From positions 3,410,501-3,474,500 of the forward strand of contig CP124529.1 of the NCBI GenBank assembly GCA_029953615.1: a stretch of 64,000 nucleotides of DNA, given 5' to 3'. Origin of the DNA: Pseudomonas putida. Its GTDB lineage: Bacteria; Pseudomonadota; Gammaproteobacteria; Pseudomonadales; Pseudomonadaceae. Shown piece after piece: positions 47,716 to 56,904 of this stretch. Position numbers and translations under genes: made by a program. The number at the start of each line of letters is the position of its first letter. Position 1 is the stretch's first letter. Under the pieces are notes generated by a model. The model saw only the letters and a list, made by a program, of their open reading frames with translations, did no database searches and was not told the DNA's origin.

Positions 47716-48674
47716 AGGACCTGCTGGTTGGCGACATCGGCGGCACCAATGCCCGTTTTGCGTTGTGGCGAGACAACCAGCTGCATGAAGTGAAGGTCTT
47801 TGCGACCGAGGACTACACCAGCCCGGAACAGGCCATCGAGGCGTACCTCGACGGGCTTGGCATTGCTCGCGGTGGGCTGATTGCGGCCTGCCTTGCAGTG
47901 GCCGGGCCGGTTAACGGTGACGAGTTCCGCTTCACCAACAACCATTGGCGCCTGAGCCGCCTCGCGTTTTGCCAGAGGCTGCAGATCGAGCAGTTGCTGC
48001 TGATCAATGATTTCACCGCCATGGCGCTGGGCATGACCCGCCTGCGCGAAGGCGAATTCCGTGAGGTATGCCCGGGCCAGGCCGACCTTTCACGTCCTGC
48101 GTTGGTCATCGGCCCCGGCACCGGCCTGGGCGTTGGCTCCCTGTTGCGTCTGGGCGACCAGCGCTGGTGCGCCTTGCCGGGCGAGGGCGGGCACGTCGAC
48201 TTGCCGGTGGGCAATGCCCGTGAAGCGGCTATTCACCAACAGATCCATAGCCAGATCGGCCATGTCAGCGCCGAAACCGTGCTCAGTGGCGGTGGCCTGC
48301 TGCGCCTGTACCAGGCAATCTGCGCGCTGGACGGCGACATCCCCCGACACACCACCCCGGCGCAGATCACCGATGCCGCGCTGGGCGGCGAGCCACGGGC
48401 ATTGGCGGTGATCGAGCAGTTCTGCCGGTTTCTTGGTCGTGTTGCCGGTAACAATGTTCTGACCTTGGGCGCACGCGGCGGGGTCTATATTGTCGGCGGC
48501 GTGATCCCGCGCTTTGCCGAGCTGTTCCTGCGCAGCGGGTTTGCCGCGAGTTTTGCCGACAAGGGTTGCATGAGTGGCTATTTCGCTGGCGTGCCGGTCT
48601 GGCTGGTGACGGCGGAGTTTTCCGGGTTGCTGGGGGCCGGGGTGGCCTTGCAGCAGGCGTTGGATCATGGATAG
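47712..48674 (+). CDS. glk: Glucokinase
   Basis: ATP-dependent phosphorylation of glucose in the cytoplasm. 320 residues with the ATP-phosphate motif [14 protein letters not shown], the glucose-binding [19 protein letters not shown] and GEGGHVD segments. Its ATG overlaps the edd stop (ATGA). It is the second gene of edd-glk-gltR-gtrS, supplying glucose-6-P for Zwf encoded further on. Confidence 0.95.
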
Positions 48675-48682
48675 GTGAAGTG

Positions 48683-48701
48683 GGGGCTGCGAAGCAGCCC
48701 C
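48683..48701 (+). other. Hairpin between glk and the response-regulator gene
   Basis: GGGGCTGC / GCAGCCCC, an 8-bp stem with a GAA loop, 9 bases after the glk stop. No T-run follows, so it is likely an attenuating or stabilising stem rather than a full terminator; the same sequence forms the inner part of several REP units here. Confidence 0.5.
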
Positions 48702-48748
48702 AATAGCAGGCAACAAAGACCTGTAACTGACAAAAAGGAAGGACCACC

Positions 48749-49474
48749 TTGAGCACTGCCGGCAAATCGATCCTGATGGTCGACGACGACCAGGAAATCC
48801 GCGAACTGCTGCAAACCTACCTCAGCCGCTCCGGCTTCCAGGTGCACGCCGAAGCCGATGGCAAGGGCTTTCGCCGCGCCCTGGAGTCCACGCCCTGCGA
48901 CCTGGTCATTCTCGATGTCATGCTGCCCGACGAAGACGGCTTCAGCCTGTGCCGCTGGGTACGCCAGCACCCGCGCCAGGCACGGGTACCGATCATCATG
49001 CTCACCGCCAGCTCCGACGAAACCGACCGGGTCATCGGCCTGGAGCTGGGCGCTGACGATTACCTTGGCAAGCCGTTCAGCCCCCGTGAACTGCAAGCGC
49101 GGATCAAGGCCCTGCTGCGTCGCGCCGAGTTCGGCCAGGCGGCGCCGGGCAGTGCGGTGCTGGCTTTTGACGAATGGCGGCTGGACACGGTCAGCCACCG
49201 CCTGTTCCATCGCGACGGTGAGGAGGTGATCCTCTCCGGCGCCGACTTCGCCCTGCTCAAGCTGTTCCTCGACCACCCACAGCAGATCCTCGACCGCGAC
49301 ACCATCGGCAACGCCACCCGTGGCCGCGAGCCGATGCCGCTGGACCGCATCGTCGACATGGCCGTCAGCCGCCTGCGCCAGCGACTGCGCGATACCGACA
49401 AACCACCCCGGCTGATTCGCACCGTACGTGGCAGCGGCTACCTGTTGGCTGCCCATGTCTGCAATGCGCCCTGA
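48749..49474 (+). CDS. gltR: Response regulator GltR (OmpR type)
   Basis: Two-component regulator of glucose transport genes. Receiver domain with phospho-acceptor Asp56 (VILDVMLPDEDG) and acidic pocket VDDDQE; C-terminal OmpR winged helix ending PPRLIRTVRGSGYLL. 241 residues from a TTG start at 48749, chosen because AAGGAAGGA precedes it and no ATG fits. It overlaps gtrS by 20 bases. In P. putida the GtrS/GltR pair senses 2-ketogluconate/6-phosphogluconate and controls glucose uptake genes (family knowledge). Confidence 0.92.
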   Translation: MSTAGKSILMVDDDQEIRELLQTYLSRSGFQVHAEADGKGFRRALESTPCDLVILDVMLPDEDGFSLCRWVRQHPRQARVPIIMLTASSDETDRVIGLELGADDYLGKPFSPRELQARIKALLRRAEFGQAAPGSAVLAFDEWRLDTVSHRLFHRDGEEVILSGADFALLKLFLDHPQQILDRDTIGNATRGREPMPLDRIVDMAVSRLRQRLRDTDKPPRLIRTVRGSGYLLAAHVCNAP

Positions 49475-50909
49475 GCGGCGCTGGCGCCTGCTGCCGCGCT
49501 CGCTGCTGGGGCGCATGCTGCTGCTGACCCTGCTGGTAGTGCTGCTGGCCCAGGGCCTGTCGAGCATCATCTGGGTTGCCCAGTTACGCGCCAGCCAGCT
49601 GCAGGGCCTGCGTGCCAGCGCCAGCAGCCTGGCCCATTCAATGAGCGCCAGCGTCAGCTACTTCCGCTCGCTGCCGGTGGCCTATCGGCCCATGGTCCTC
49701 GACCAGCTGCGCAGCATGGGCGGCACGCGCTTCTTCGTGTCGCTCAATGCCAAGCCGCTGGACATGCCGGTGCTGCCCGTGACCCCGCGCAAGCAGGCGG
49801 TGATCGATGTGTTCAAGCAGGTGCTGCATGAGCGTCTGGGCTCGCAGATGGACATTTCCGTGGAGTTCGTTGCGCCCGACGACCTGCGCATCTTCAACAG
49901 CGGCCTCAAGCTCGACGAACTGCCACGTTCCTGGGCGCATTACTCGCTGACCCTGGAACCGCTCAACCCGCCGGTGCTGGTAACCCAGATCCGCTTGGGC
50001 GAGGACGAGTGGCTGTACATCGCCTCGCTACTGCCCGAGCCCTACACCAGCCTGGAAGCCGAACGCCTGCCGCGCCAGCAGATCGGCTTCATCGTGCTGA
50101 CCACGGCCTTGCTGCTGTTGTTCATCGGCTTGCTGGTGCACTGGCAGAGCTGGCCACTCAAGCGCCTGGCGCGGGCTGCGCGGGAGATGTCGCTGGGCGC
50201 CGATGTGGCGCCGGTGGCTGAAGGCGGGGGCAGCGAGGTGGTCGAGGTGGGGCGCGCGTTCAACAGCATGCGCGAGCGTATCAGCCGCTACCTGACCGAG
50301 CGCAGCCAGCTGTTCAGTGCCATTTCCCACGACCTGCGCACGCCGATAACCCGCTTGCGCCTGCGCGTCGAGCTGCTCGAGGACGAGCGCCTGCAGGCCA
50401 AGTTCAGCCAGGACCTGGACGAACTGGAGCTGCTGGTCAAAGGCGCCTTGCAGTGCGTGAAGGACACCGACATCCACGAGAACATCGAGCCGGTCGACCT
50501 CAACCAGGTGCTGGAGATCCTTGCCGAGCCTTACCTGGGCGATGGCCGCATCACGCTCGAAGGCCGCGCACTGGCGCCGTACCCGGGCAAGCCGCTGGCG
50601 CTGCGGCGCTGCATCGGTAACCTTATCGACAACGCCATCAAGTACGGCGAGCGGGCGCGGTTGCGCATCATCGACACTGCCGAGGGGTTCGTCCTGCAGG
50701 TAGACGATCAGGGGCCGGGGGTACCGCAACAGCAGCTGGAGCAAGTGTTCGAGCCGCACTTCCGTCTGGCCGGGCAGCAGCAGGGGTACGGGCTGGGGTT
50801 GGGGATTGCGCGCAACATAGCCCATAGCCATGGCGGGGAGGTGAGCTTGCTGAACCTGCGTGAGGGCGGGTTGCGGGTGACCTTGTATCTGCCGCGGGGC
50901 ATGGACTGA
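49455..50909 (+). CDS. gtrS: Sensor histidine kinase GtrS
   Basis: Inner-membrane sensor kinase partnering GltR. 484 residues from the ATG at 49455 (49464 is also possible): transmembrane helix at about 18-38, periplasmic sensor domain, second transmembrane helix near 205-225 (FIVLTTALLLLFIGLLVHW), HAMP linker, phospho-acceptor His292 in AISHDLRTPITRLRL, and a C-terminal ATPase domain with NLIDNAIKYG and GYGLGLGIARNIAHSHGG. Last gene of the edd-glk-gltR-gtrS operon. Confidence 0.93.
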   Translation: MSAMRPERRWRLLPRSLLGRMLLLTLLVVLLAQGLSSIIWVAQLRASQLQGLRASASSLAHSMSASVSYFRSLPVAYRPMVLDQLRSMGGTRFFVSLNAKPLDMPVLPVTPRKQAVIDVFKQVLHERLGSQMDISVEFVAPDDLRIFNSGLKLDELPRSWAHYSLTLEPLNPPVLVTQIRLGEDEWLYIASLLPEPYTSLEAERLPRQQIGFIVLTTALLLLFIGLLVHWQSWPLKRLARAAREMSLGADVAPVAEGGGSEVVEVGRAFNSMRERISRYLTERSQLFSAISHDLRTPITRLRLRVELLEDERLQAKFSQDLDELELLVKGALQCVKDTDIHENIEPVDLNQVLEILAEPYLGDGRITLEGRALAPYPGKPLALRRCIGNLIDNAIKYGERARLRIIDTAEGFVLQVDDQGPGVPQQQLEQVFEPHFRLAGQQQGYGLGLGIARNIAHSHGGEVSLLNLREGGLRVTLYLPRGMD

Positions 50910-50928
50910 AGGGGTGTGTTGCCTGTAC

Positions 50929-51028
50929 CGGCCTCTTCGCAGCACAAGGCTGCTCCTACAGGGACCACACAAATCGCAATGCTTGCGCTGTACCTGTGGG
51001 AGCGGGCTTGCCCGCGAAGAGGCCGGTA
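50929..51028. repeat. Mixed REP pair after gtrS
   Basis: A hybrid left copy (GGCCTCTTCGCAGCACAAGG ending in CTGCTCCTACAGGG, apparently a fusion of two REP variants) faces a regular CCTGTGGGAGCGGGCTTGCC...GAAGAGGCC right copy. The two halves therefore do not pair over the full length. Confidence 0.75.
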
Positions 51029-51041
51029 CAGGTAAGCGAAA

Positions 51042-51059
51042 TGTCACTGCCCGGTGACA
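51042..51059. promoter_or_regulatory. Inverted repeat upstream of the AGE-isomerase gene
   Basis: TGTCAC-TGCCCG-GTGACA, perfect 6-bp arms with a 6-base spacer, 80-97 bases before the start at 51139. Another GTGACA half-site follows at 51075-51080. It is a candidate operator for the isomerase/gts unit. Which regulator binds is unknown. Confidence 0.5.
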
Positions 51060-51138
51060 AACCCACTGTCCTTCGTGACAACTCACCCAACCCCGCTCAC
51101 TAGAATTCGCACACGACTGGCAAGGATCAAGCTGGCCC

Positions 51139-52389
51139 ATGAACCCTTCCAACCTGCCTTCCACCCGTTGGCTCGATGCCCCGGCTCACACCGCCTGGCG
51201 CATGGCCGAAGGGCAGCGCCTGCTGACCTTCGCCAAGGCCGCGAAACTGCCCGAGGGTTTTGGCAATCTGGATGCCAAGGGGCAGCTTGCCCCCGGTGCC
51301 CGCGCCGAAACCCTGAATACCGCCCGTATGACCCATTGCTTCGCCCTGGCCCACCTGCAGGGCGTGCCTGGCTATCTGGCCTATGCCGAACACGGTGTGG
51401 CCGCCTTGCGCGGTGCGCTGCAGGATGCCACCTACGGCGGCTGGTTCGCTCACCCTGGTGGCCATGAGGACAGTGGCAAGGCGGCTTACTTGCACGCCTT
51501 CGTCGCCCTGGCCGCCAGCTCGGCGGTGATGGCCGGCGCTGAAGAGGCACCCGCCCTGCTGGCAGATGCGGTGCAGGTGCTCGAAGCGCAGTTCTGGAGC
51601 GAAGAGGAGGGCGCTTTGCGGGAAGCTTTCTCCCGCACCTGGCAGTTGCCCGAGCAATACCGTGGCGCCAACAGCAACATGCATGCGGTCGAGGCCTTCC
51701 TGGCCCTGGCAGACGTTACGGGCGACAGCCTGTGGCTGCAACGCGCCTTGCGTATCGCCGAGCGCATCATCCGTACCCATGCCGCCGCCAACGGCTACCG
51801 GGTCATCGAGCATTTCGACGCCCTCTGGCAGCCATTGCCGCACTACAACCAGGCGCACCCGGCAGACCACTTCCGGCCTTATGGCTCCACGCCCGGGCAT
51901 GCCCTGGAGTGGGCGCGGTTGCTGCTGCACCTGGAGGCCAGCCTGGAACGGGCGGGGCTGCACGCACCCGGCTGGCTGCCAGGTGGCGCCCGCGCATTGT
52001 TCGACGCTGCCTGCCAGCAGGCCTGGCACGTCGATGGCGCGCCCGGTTTCGTCTACACCCTGGACTGGGCCGATCGCCCGGTGGTGCGCGCACGCCTGCA
52101 CTGGGTGCATGCCGAAGCCTGCGCCGCAGCCGCGGCACTGTTGCAGCGGACCGGCGAGGCGCACTACGAGCACTGGTATCGCCGTTGCTGGGACTTCATC
52201 GCCAGCCATTTCATTGACCACGCCGCTGGCAGTTGGCACCACGAACTCGATGCGCACAACCAGCCGGCCGCGACCATCTGGCCAGGCAAGCCAGACCTCT
52301 ACCATGCCTACCAGGCGCTGCTGCTGCCGGGCTTGCCACTGGCACCCAGCCTGGCCAGCAGCCTGGCCGGCAATGTAACCAAACGATGA
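51139..52389 (+). CDS. AGE-family epimerase/isomerase (mannose isomerase-like)
   Basis: A 416-residue (alpha/alpha)6-barrel protein of the N-acylglucosamine 2-epimerase family, close to YihS/mannose isomerases that interconvert mannose, fructose and glucose. Conserved histidines typical of the active site are visible in NSNMHAVEAFLALAD, STPGHALEWARLLLHLE, and WVHAEACAAAAAL. No signal peptide, so it is cytoplasmic. It lies between gtrS and gtsA, so it probably channels mannose or fructose into glucose use. Substrate unproven. Confidence 0.85.
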   Translation: MNPSNLPSTRWLDAPAHTAWRMAEGQRLLTFAKAAKLPEGFGNLDAKGQLAPGARAETLNTARMTHCFALAHLQGVPGYLAYAEHGVAALRGALQDATYGGWFAHPGGHEDSGKAAYLHAFVALAASSAVMAGAEEAPALLADAVQVLEAQFWSEEEGALREAFSRTWQLPEQYRGANSNMHAVEAFLALADVTGDSLWLQRALRIAERIIRTHAAANGYRVIEHFDALWQPLPHYNQAHPADHFRPYGSTPGHALEWARLLLHLEASLERAGLHAPGWLPGGARALFDAACQQAWHVDGAPGFVYTLDWADRPVVRARLHWVHAEACAAAAALLQRTGEAHYEHWYRRCWDFIASHFIDHAAGSWHHELDAHNQPAATIWPGKPDLYHAYQALLLPGLPLAPSLASSLAGNVTKR

Positions 52390-52493
52390 CATTCACGCAT
52401 CGCTTCGTTACCTGGCGAGGCGAGCACGCTGTTTAGACTTCATGCAACGCAAGCGATCGACTTGCACGGCATAACAACAAGAAAGGTGCTTCG

Positions 52494-53780
52494 ATGAATT
52501 CCACGCTCCGTCTCGCTGCCGCAATCTCACTGGCCTCCTTGTTCCCGCTGAGTGCCTTGGCTGCCGATGCCAAAGGCAGTGTCGAGGTGGTGCACTGGTG
52601 GACCTCCGGTGGTGAAAAAGCGGCGGTCGATGTGCTCAAGGCCCAGGTCGAAAAGGATGGTTTCACCTGGAAGGACGGCGCTGTCGCCGGTGGTGGCGGT
52701 GCCACCGCCATGACCGTGCTCAAGAGCCGCGCGGTGGCCGGTAACCCGCCGGGTGTTGCACAGATCAAGGGCCCGGACATCCAGGACTGGGCGGCCACCG
52801 GGCTGCTCGACACCGAGGTGCTCAAGGATGTGGCCAAGGAAGAAAAGTGGGACTCCCTGCTCGACAAGAAAGTGGCAGACACCGTGAAGTACGACGGTGA
52901 CTATGTCGCCGTGCCGGTGAATATCCACCGCATCAACTGGCTGTGGATCAACCCCGACGTCTTCAGGAAGGCCGGCATCGACAAGGCGCCAGCCACCCTC
53001 GACGAATTTTACGCCGCTGCCGACAAGCTCAAGGCCGCCGGTTTCATTCCGCTCGCCCATGGCGGCCAGCCGTGGCAGGACAGCACCGTGTTCGAAAGCG
53101 TGGTGCTGGCGGTGATGGGGGCCGATGGCTACAAGAAGGCGCTGGTCGACCTCGACAGCACGGCCCTGACCGGCCCGCAGATGGTCAAGGCGCTGACCGA
53201 ACTGAAAAAGGTTGCCACCTACATGGACCCGGATGGCAAAGGCCAGGACTGGAACCTGGAAGCGGCCAAGGTCATCAACGGCAAGGCCGGCATGCAGATC
53301 ATGGGCGACTGGGCCAAGAGCGAATGGACCCTGGCGAAGAAAACCGCCGGCAAGGACTACCAGTGCGTGCCATTCCCCGGCACCGACAAGGCCTTCCTGT
53401 ACAACATCGACTCACTGGTGGTGTTCAAGCAGAACGACGCCGGCACCTCTGCCGGCCAGCAGGATATTGCCCGCAAGGTGCTGGGCGAGGACTTCCAAAA
53501 GGTCTTCAGCAGCAACAAGGGCTCGATCCCGGTGCGCAACGACATGCTGGCCGACATGGGCAAGCATGGCTTTGACGCCTGTGCGCAGACCTCCGCCAAG
53601 GACTTCCTGGCTGATGCCAAAAATGGCGGCCTGCAGCCAAGCATGGCGCACAACATGGCCACCACGCTGGCCGTGCAGGGCGCGTTCTTCGATGTGGTGA
53701 CCAACTACATCAACGACCCCAAGGCCGACCCGGCCGATGCGGCGAAGAAGCTGGCGGCAGCGGTCAAGGCTGCCCAATAA
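52494..53780 (+). CDS. gtsA: Glucose/mannose ABC transporter, periplasmic binding protein GtsA
   Basis: Solute-binding protein of the glucose transporter. 428 residues with a Sec signal peptide (hydrophobic [17 protein letters not shown], cleavage after LAA/ALA at about residue 23). The mature protein has the family-1 sugar-binding fold: [20 protein letters not shown] at the start and [11 protein letters not shown] in the second lobe. AAGAAAGG precedes the ATG. First gene of gtsABCD; a large inverted repeat separates it from gtsB. Confidence 0.94.
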   Translation: MNSTLRLAAAISLASLFPLSALAADAKGSVEVVHWWTSGGEKAAVDVLKAQVEKDGFTWKDGAVAGGGGATAMTVLKSRAVAGNPPGVAQIKGPDIQDWAATGLLDTEVLKDVAKEEKWDSLLDKKVADTVKYDGDYVAVPVNIHRINWLWINPDVFRKAGIDKAPATLDEFYAAADKLKAAGFIPLAHGGQPWQDSTVFESVVLAVMGADGYKKALVDLDSTALTGPQMVKALTELKKVATYMDPDGKGQDWNLEAAKVINGKAGMQIMGDWAKSEWTLAKKTAGKDYQCVPFPGTDKAFLYNIDSLVVFKQNDAGTSAGQQDIARKVLGEDFQKVFSSNKGSIPVRNDMLADMGKHGFDACAQTSAKDFLADAKNGGLQPSMAHNMATTLAVQGAFFDVVTNYINDPKADPADAAKKLAAAVKAAQ

Positions 53781-53797
53781 ACGCACTCGATCCCGTT

Positions 53798-53932
53798 GTA
53801 GGAGCGGCCTTGTGTCGCGATGGGCTGCGCAGCAGCCCCATAACCTGCGCACTCGATCTTAGGTAGGTAATCGACCTTGAGTCCTTTGGGGCTGCTGCGC
53901 AGCCCATCGCGACACAAGGCCGCTCCTACAGG
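53798..53932. repeat. Intercistronic inverted repeat between gtsA and gtsB
   Basis: Arms of the GGAGCGGCCTTGTGTCGCGA family with the GGGCTGCGCAGCAGCCCC core on each side of a 42-base spacer, so the transcript can form a very stable hairpin. It occupies most of the 178-base gap between the binding-protein gene and the first permease gene. Confidence 0.9.
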
Positions 53933-53958
53933 GGAGTGCGGCGCCTTTGAGGTGAACC

Positions 53959-54867
53959 ATGACCACTACAACCGCCCAACTGCGGGCATCACCCCTGGAC
54001 GCGCTACAGCGCTGGCTGCCCAAGCTGGTGCTGGCCCCAAGCATGTTCATCGTCCTGGTGGGCTTCTACGGCTACATCCTCTGGACCTTTGTCCTGTCCT
54101 TCACCACGTCGACCTTCCTGCCGACCTACAAGTGGGCCGGCCTGGCCCAGTACGCCCGGCTGTTCGACAACGACCGCTGGTGGGTGGCGAGCAAGAACCT
54201 GCTGCTGTTCGGCGGCCTGTTCATCGCCATCAGCTTGGTCATCGGCGTGTTGCTGGCGGTCCTGCTGGACCAGCGGATCCGCCGCGAAGGCTTCATCCGC
54301 ACCATCTACCTGTACCCCATGGCGCTGTCGATGATCGTCACCGGCACTGCCTGGAAGTGGCTGCTCAACCCGGGCATGGGCCTGGACAAGCTGCTGCGAG
54401 ACTGGGGCTGGGAAGGTTTCCGCCTGGACTGGCTGATCGACCCGGACCGGGTGGTGTACTGCCTGGTGATTGCCGCGGTATGGCAGGCATCGGGCTTCAT
54501 CATGGCGATGTTCCTCGCCGGCCTGCGCGGTGTCGACCCGTCGATTATCCGTGCCGCGCAGATCGACGGCGCCAGCCTGCCGCGCATCTACTGGCGTGTG
54601 GTGCTGCCCAGCCTGCGCCCGGTGTTCTTCAGCTCGCTGATGATTCTCGCGCACATTGCCATCAAGAGCTTCGACCTGGTGGCGGCAATGACCGCCGGCG
54701 GCCCGGGCTATTCGTCCGACCTGCCAGCGATGTTCATGTATTCGTTCACCTTCAGCCGCGGGCAGATGGGCATGGGCTCGGCCAGCGCCATCCTCATGCT
54801 CGGGGCGATCCTGGCGATCCTCGTGCCTTACCTGTACTCGGAGCTGCGGAGCAAACGCCATGCATAG
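53959..54867 (+). CDS. gtsB: Glucose ABC transporter permease GtsB
   Basis: MalF-type permease, 302 residues, six transmembrane helices. The cytoplasmic EAA loop that docks on the ATPase is recognisable as GVDPSIIRAAQIDGASLPRIYWRVVLPSLRP. GAGGTG precedes the ATG. It overlaps gtsC by 8 bases, implying translational coupling. Confidence 0.94.
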   Translation: MTTTTAQLRASPLDALQRWLPKLVLAPSMFIVLVGFYGYILWTFVLSFTTSTFLPTYKWAGLAQYARLFDNDRWWVASKNLLLFGGLFIAISLVIGVLLAVLLDQRIRREGFIRTIYLYPMALSMIVTGTAWKWLLNPGMGLDKLLRDWGWEGFRLDWLIDPDRVVYCLVIAAVWQASGFIMAMFLAGLRGVDPSIIRAAQIDGASLPRIYWRVVLPSLRPVFFSSLMILAHIAIKSFDLVAAMTAGGPGYSSDLPAMFMYSFTFSRGQMGMGSASAILMLGAILAILVPYLYSELRSKRHA

Positions 54868-55705
54868 CCCTGTCGACAAACCGGTGCTGAGCCTCAGCCG
54901 CATCGCCATTCACGCGGTGCTGTTGCTGGCCGTGTTGCTGTACCTGGTGCCGCTGGTGGTGATGCTGCTGACCAGCTTCAAGACCCCGGACGATATCAGC
55001 ACCGGCAACCTGCTGAGCTGGCCGGCGGTCATTACCGGCATCGGCTGGGTAAAGGCCTGGAGCACGGTCAGCGGATACTTCTGGAACTCGATCATGATCA
55101 CCGTGCCAGCGGTGCTGATCTCCACCGCCATCGGCGCGCTGAACGGCTATGTGCTGTCGATGTGGCGCTTCCGTGGTTCGCAGCTGTTCTTCGGCCTGCT
55201 GCTGTTCGGCTGCTTCCTGCCGTTCCAGACCGTGCTGCTGCCGGCCTCGTTCACCCTCGGCAAGCTCGGCCTGGCCAGCACCACCAGCGGCCTGGTGCTG
55301 GTGCACGTGGTCTATGGCCTGGCCTTTACCACGCTGTTCTTCCGCAACTTCTACGTGAGCGTCCCCGATGCGCTGGTCAAGGCTGCGCGGCTGGATGGCG
55401 CCGGGTTCTTCACCATCTTCCGCCGCATCATCCTGCCGATGTCCACGCCGATCATCATGGTCTGCCTGATCTGGCAGTTCACCCAGATCTGGAACGACTT
55501 CCTGTTTGGCGTGGTGTTCTCCAGCGGCGACTCGCAACCGATCACCGTGGCCTTGAACAACCTGGTCAACACCAGTACCGGGGCCAAGGAATACAACGTC
55601 GACATGGCGGCGGCGATGATTGCCGGCCTGCCAACCCTGCTGGTCTACGTGGTGGCAGGCAAATATTTCGTCCGCGGCCTGACGGCTGGCGCGGTAAAGG
55701 GGTAA
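54860..55705 (+). CDS. gtsC: Glucose ABC transporter permease GtsC
   Basis: MalG-type permease, 281 residues with six transmembrane helices. The EAA loop reads VPDALVKAARLDGAGFFTIFRRIILP. Start overlaps gtsB; gtsD begins 3 bases after the stop. Forms the membrane channel with GtsB. Confidence 0.94.
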   Translation: MHSPVDKPVLSLSRIAIHAVLLLAVLLYLVPLVVMLLTSFKTPDDISTGNLLSWPAVITGIGWVKAWSTVSGYFWNSIMITVPAVLISTAIGALNGYVLSMWRFRGSQLFFGLLLFGCFLPFQTVLLPASFTLGKLGLASTTSGLVLVHVVYGLAFTTLFFRNFYVSVPDALVKAARLDGAGFFTIFRRIILPMSTPIIMVCLIWQFTQIWNDFLFGVVFSSGDSQPITVALNNLVNTSTGAKEYNVDMAAAMIAGLPTLLVYVVAGKYFVRGLTAGAVKG

Positions 55706-55708
55706 GTC

Positions 55709-56863
55709 ATGGCAACGCTCGAACTTCGCAATGTGAACAAGACCTACGGCAGCGGCTTGCCGGACACCCTCAAGGACATCCAGCTGTCGATCAAGGACGG
55801 TGAGTTCCTGATCCTGGTCGGCCCGTCGGGCTGCGGCAAGTCGACCTTGATGAACTGCATTGCCGGCCTGGAGCAGATCACCGGCGGGGCGATCCTCATC
55901 GACCAGCAGGATGTCAGTGGCATGAGCCCCAAGGATCGTGACATCGCCATGGTGTTCCAGTCCTACGCGCTGTACCCGACCATGAGCGTGCGCGAGAACA
56001 TCGAGTTCGGCCTGAAGATCCGCAAGCTGCCCCAGGCTGCCATCGACGAGGAGGTGGCGCGGGTGGCCAAGCTGCTGCAGATCGAGCACCTGCTGGCGCG
56101 CAAGCCGGCGCAGCTGTCCGGCGGCCAGCAACAGCGCGTGGCCATGGGCCGGGCGCTGGCGCGGCGGCCGAAGATCTACCTGTTCGATGAACCGCTGTCC
56201 AACCTCGATGCCAAGCTGCGCGTCGAGATGCGCACCGAAATGAAGCTGATGCACCAGCGCCTGAAGACCACCACCGTGTACGTCACCCATGACCAGATCG
56301 AGGCCATGACCCTGGGCGACAAGGTGGCGGTGATGAAGGACGGCATCATCCAGCAGTTCGGCACCCCGCAACAGATCTACAACGACCCGGCCAACCAGTT
56401 TGTCGCCAGCTTCATCGGTTCGCCGCCGATGAACTTCATCCCGGTACGCCTGACCAAACAGGATGGCCGCCTGCTGGCGCTGCTCGACAGCGGCCAGGCG
56501 CGCTGCGAACTGCCCCTGGGGCTGGCTGCCGACGAACTCGAGGGGCGCGAGATCATTCTGGGCATCCGCCCCGAGCAGATCGCGCTGGGCACCGGGGAGG
56601 GCAATGGCTTGCCGGGCATCCGCGCCGAGGTGCAGGTGACCGAGCCTACCGGGCCGGACCTGCTGGTGTTCGTCACCCTCAACCAGACCAAGGTTTGCTG
56701 CCGCCTGGCGCCGGATGTGACGTGCCAGGTAGGTGACAACCTGAACCTCCAGTTCGACCCGGCCCGGGTGCTGCTGTTCGACGCCGACAGCGGCGAGCGC
56801 CTGCACCTGGCCACCACTGCCGCAACCATGAAGGACAACGTGGCGCACTTCAAAGGCCGATAA
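55709..56863 (+). CDS. gtsD: Glucose ABC transporter ATPase GtsD
   Basis: MalK/UgpC-type ATPase, 384 residues. Walker [10 protein letters not shown] (residues 38-46), ABC signature LSGGQQQR, Walker [16 protein letters not shown] and switch His in [13 protein letters not shown]; the C-terminal third is a TOBE/OB regulatory domain ([12 protein letters not shown]). Energises glucose import by GtsABC. oprB follows 41 bases later, so probably one operon. Confidence 0.95.
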   Translation: MATLELRNVNKTYGSGLPDTLKDIQLSIKDGEFLILVGPSGCGKSTLMNCIAGLEQITGGAILIDQQDVSGMSPKDRDIAMVFQSYALYPTMSVRENIEFGLKIRKLPQAAIDEEVARVAKLLQIEHLLARKPAQLSGGQQQRVAMGRALARRPKIYLFDEPLSNLDAKLRVEMRTEMKLMHQRLKTTTVYVTHDQIEAMTLGDKVAVMKDGIIQQFGTPQQIYNDPANQFVASFIGSPPMNFIPVRLTKQDGRLLALLDSGQARCELPLGLAADELEGREIILGIRPEQIALGTGEGNGLPGIRAEVQVTEPTGPDLLVFVTLNQTKVCCRLAPDVTCQVGDNLNLQFDPARVLLFDADSGERLHLATTAATMKDNVAHFKGR

Positions 56864-56904
56864 CTCGTCTACACCATCAATAAGAAAAAAGAGGACGCAA
56901 AGGG

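Noticed and set aside
54794..56848. 684-residue minus-strand ORF over gtsC and gtsD
   Set aside because: Antisense shadow, Gln/His-rich, no recognisable domain.
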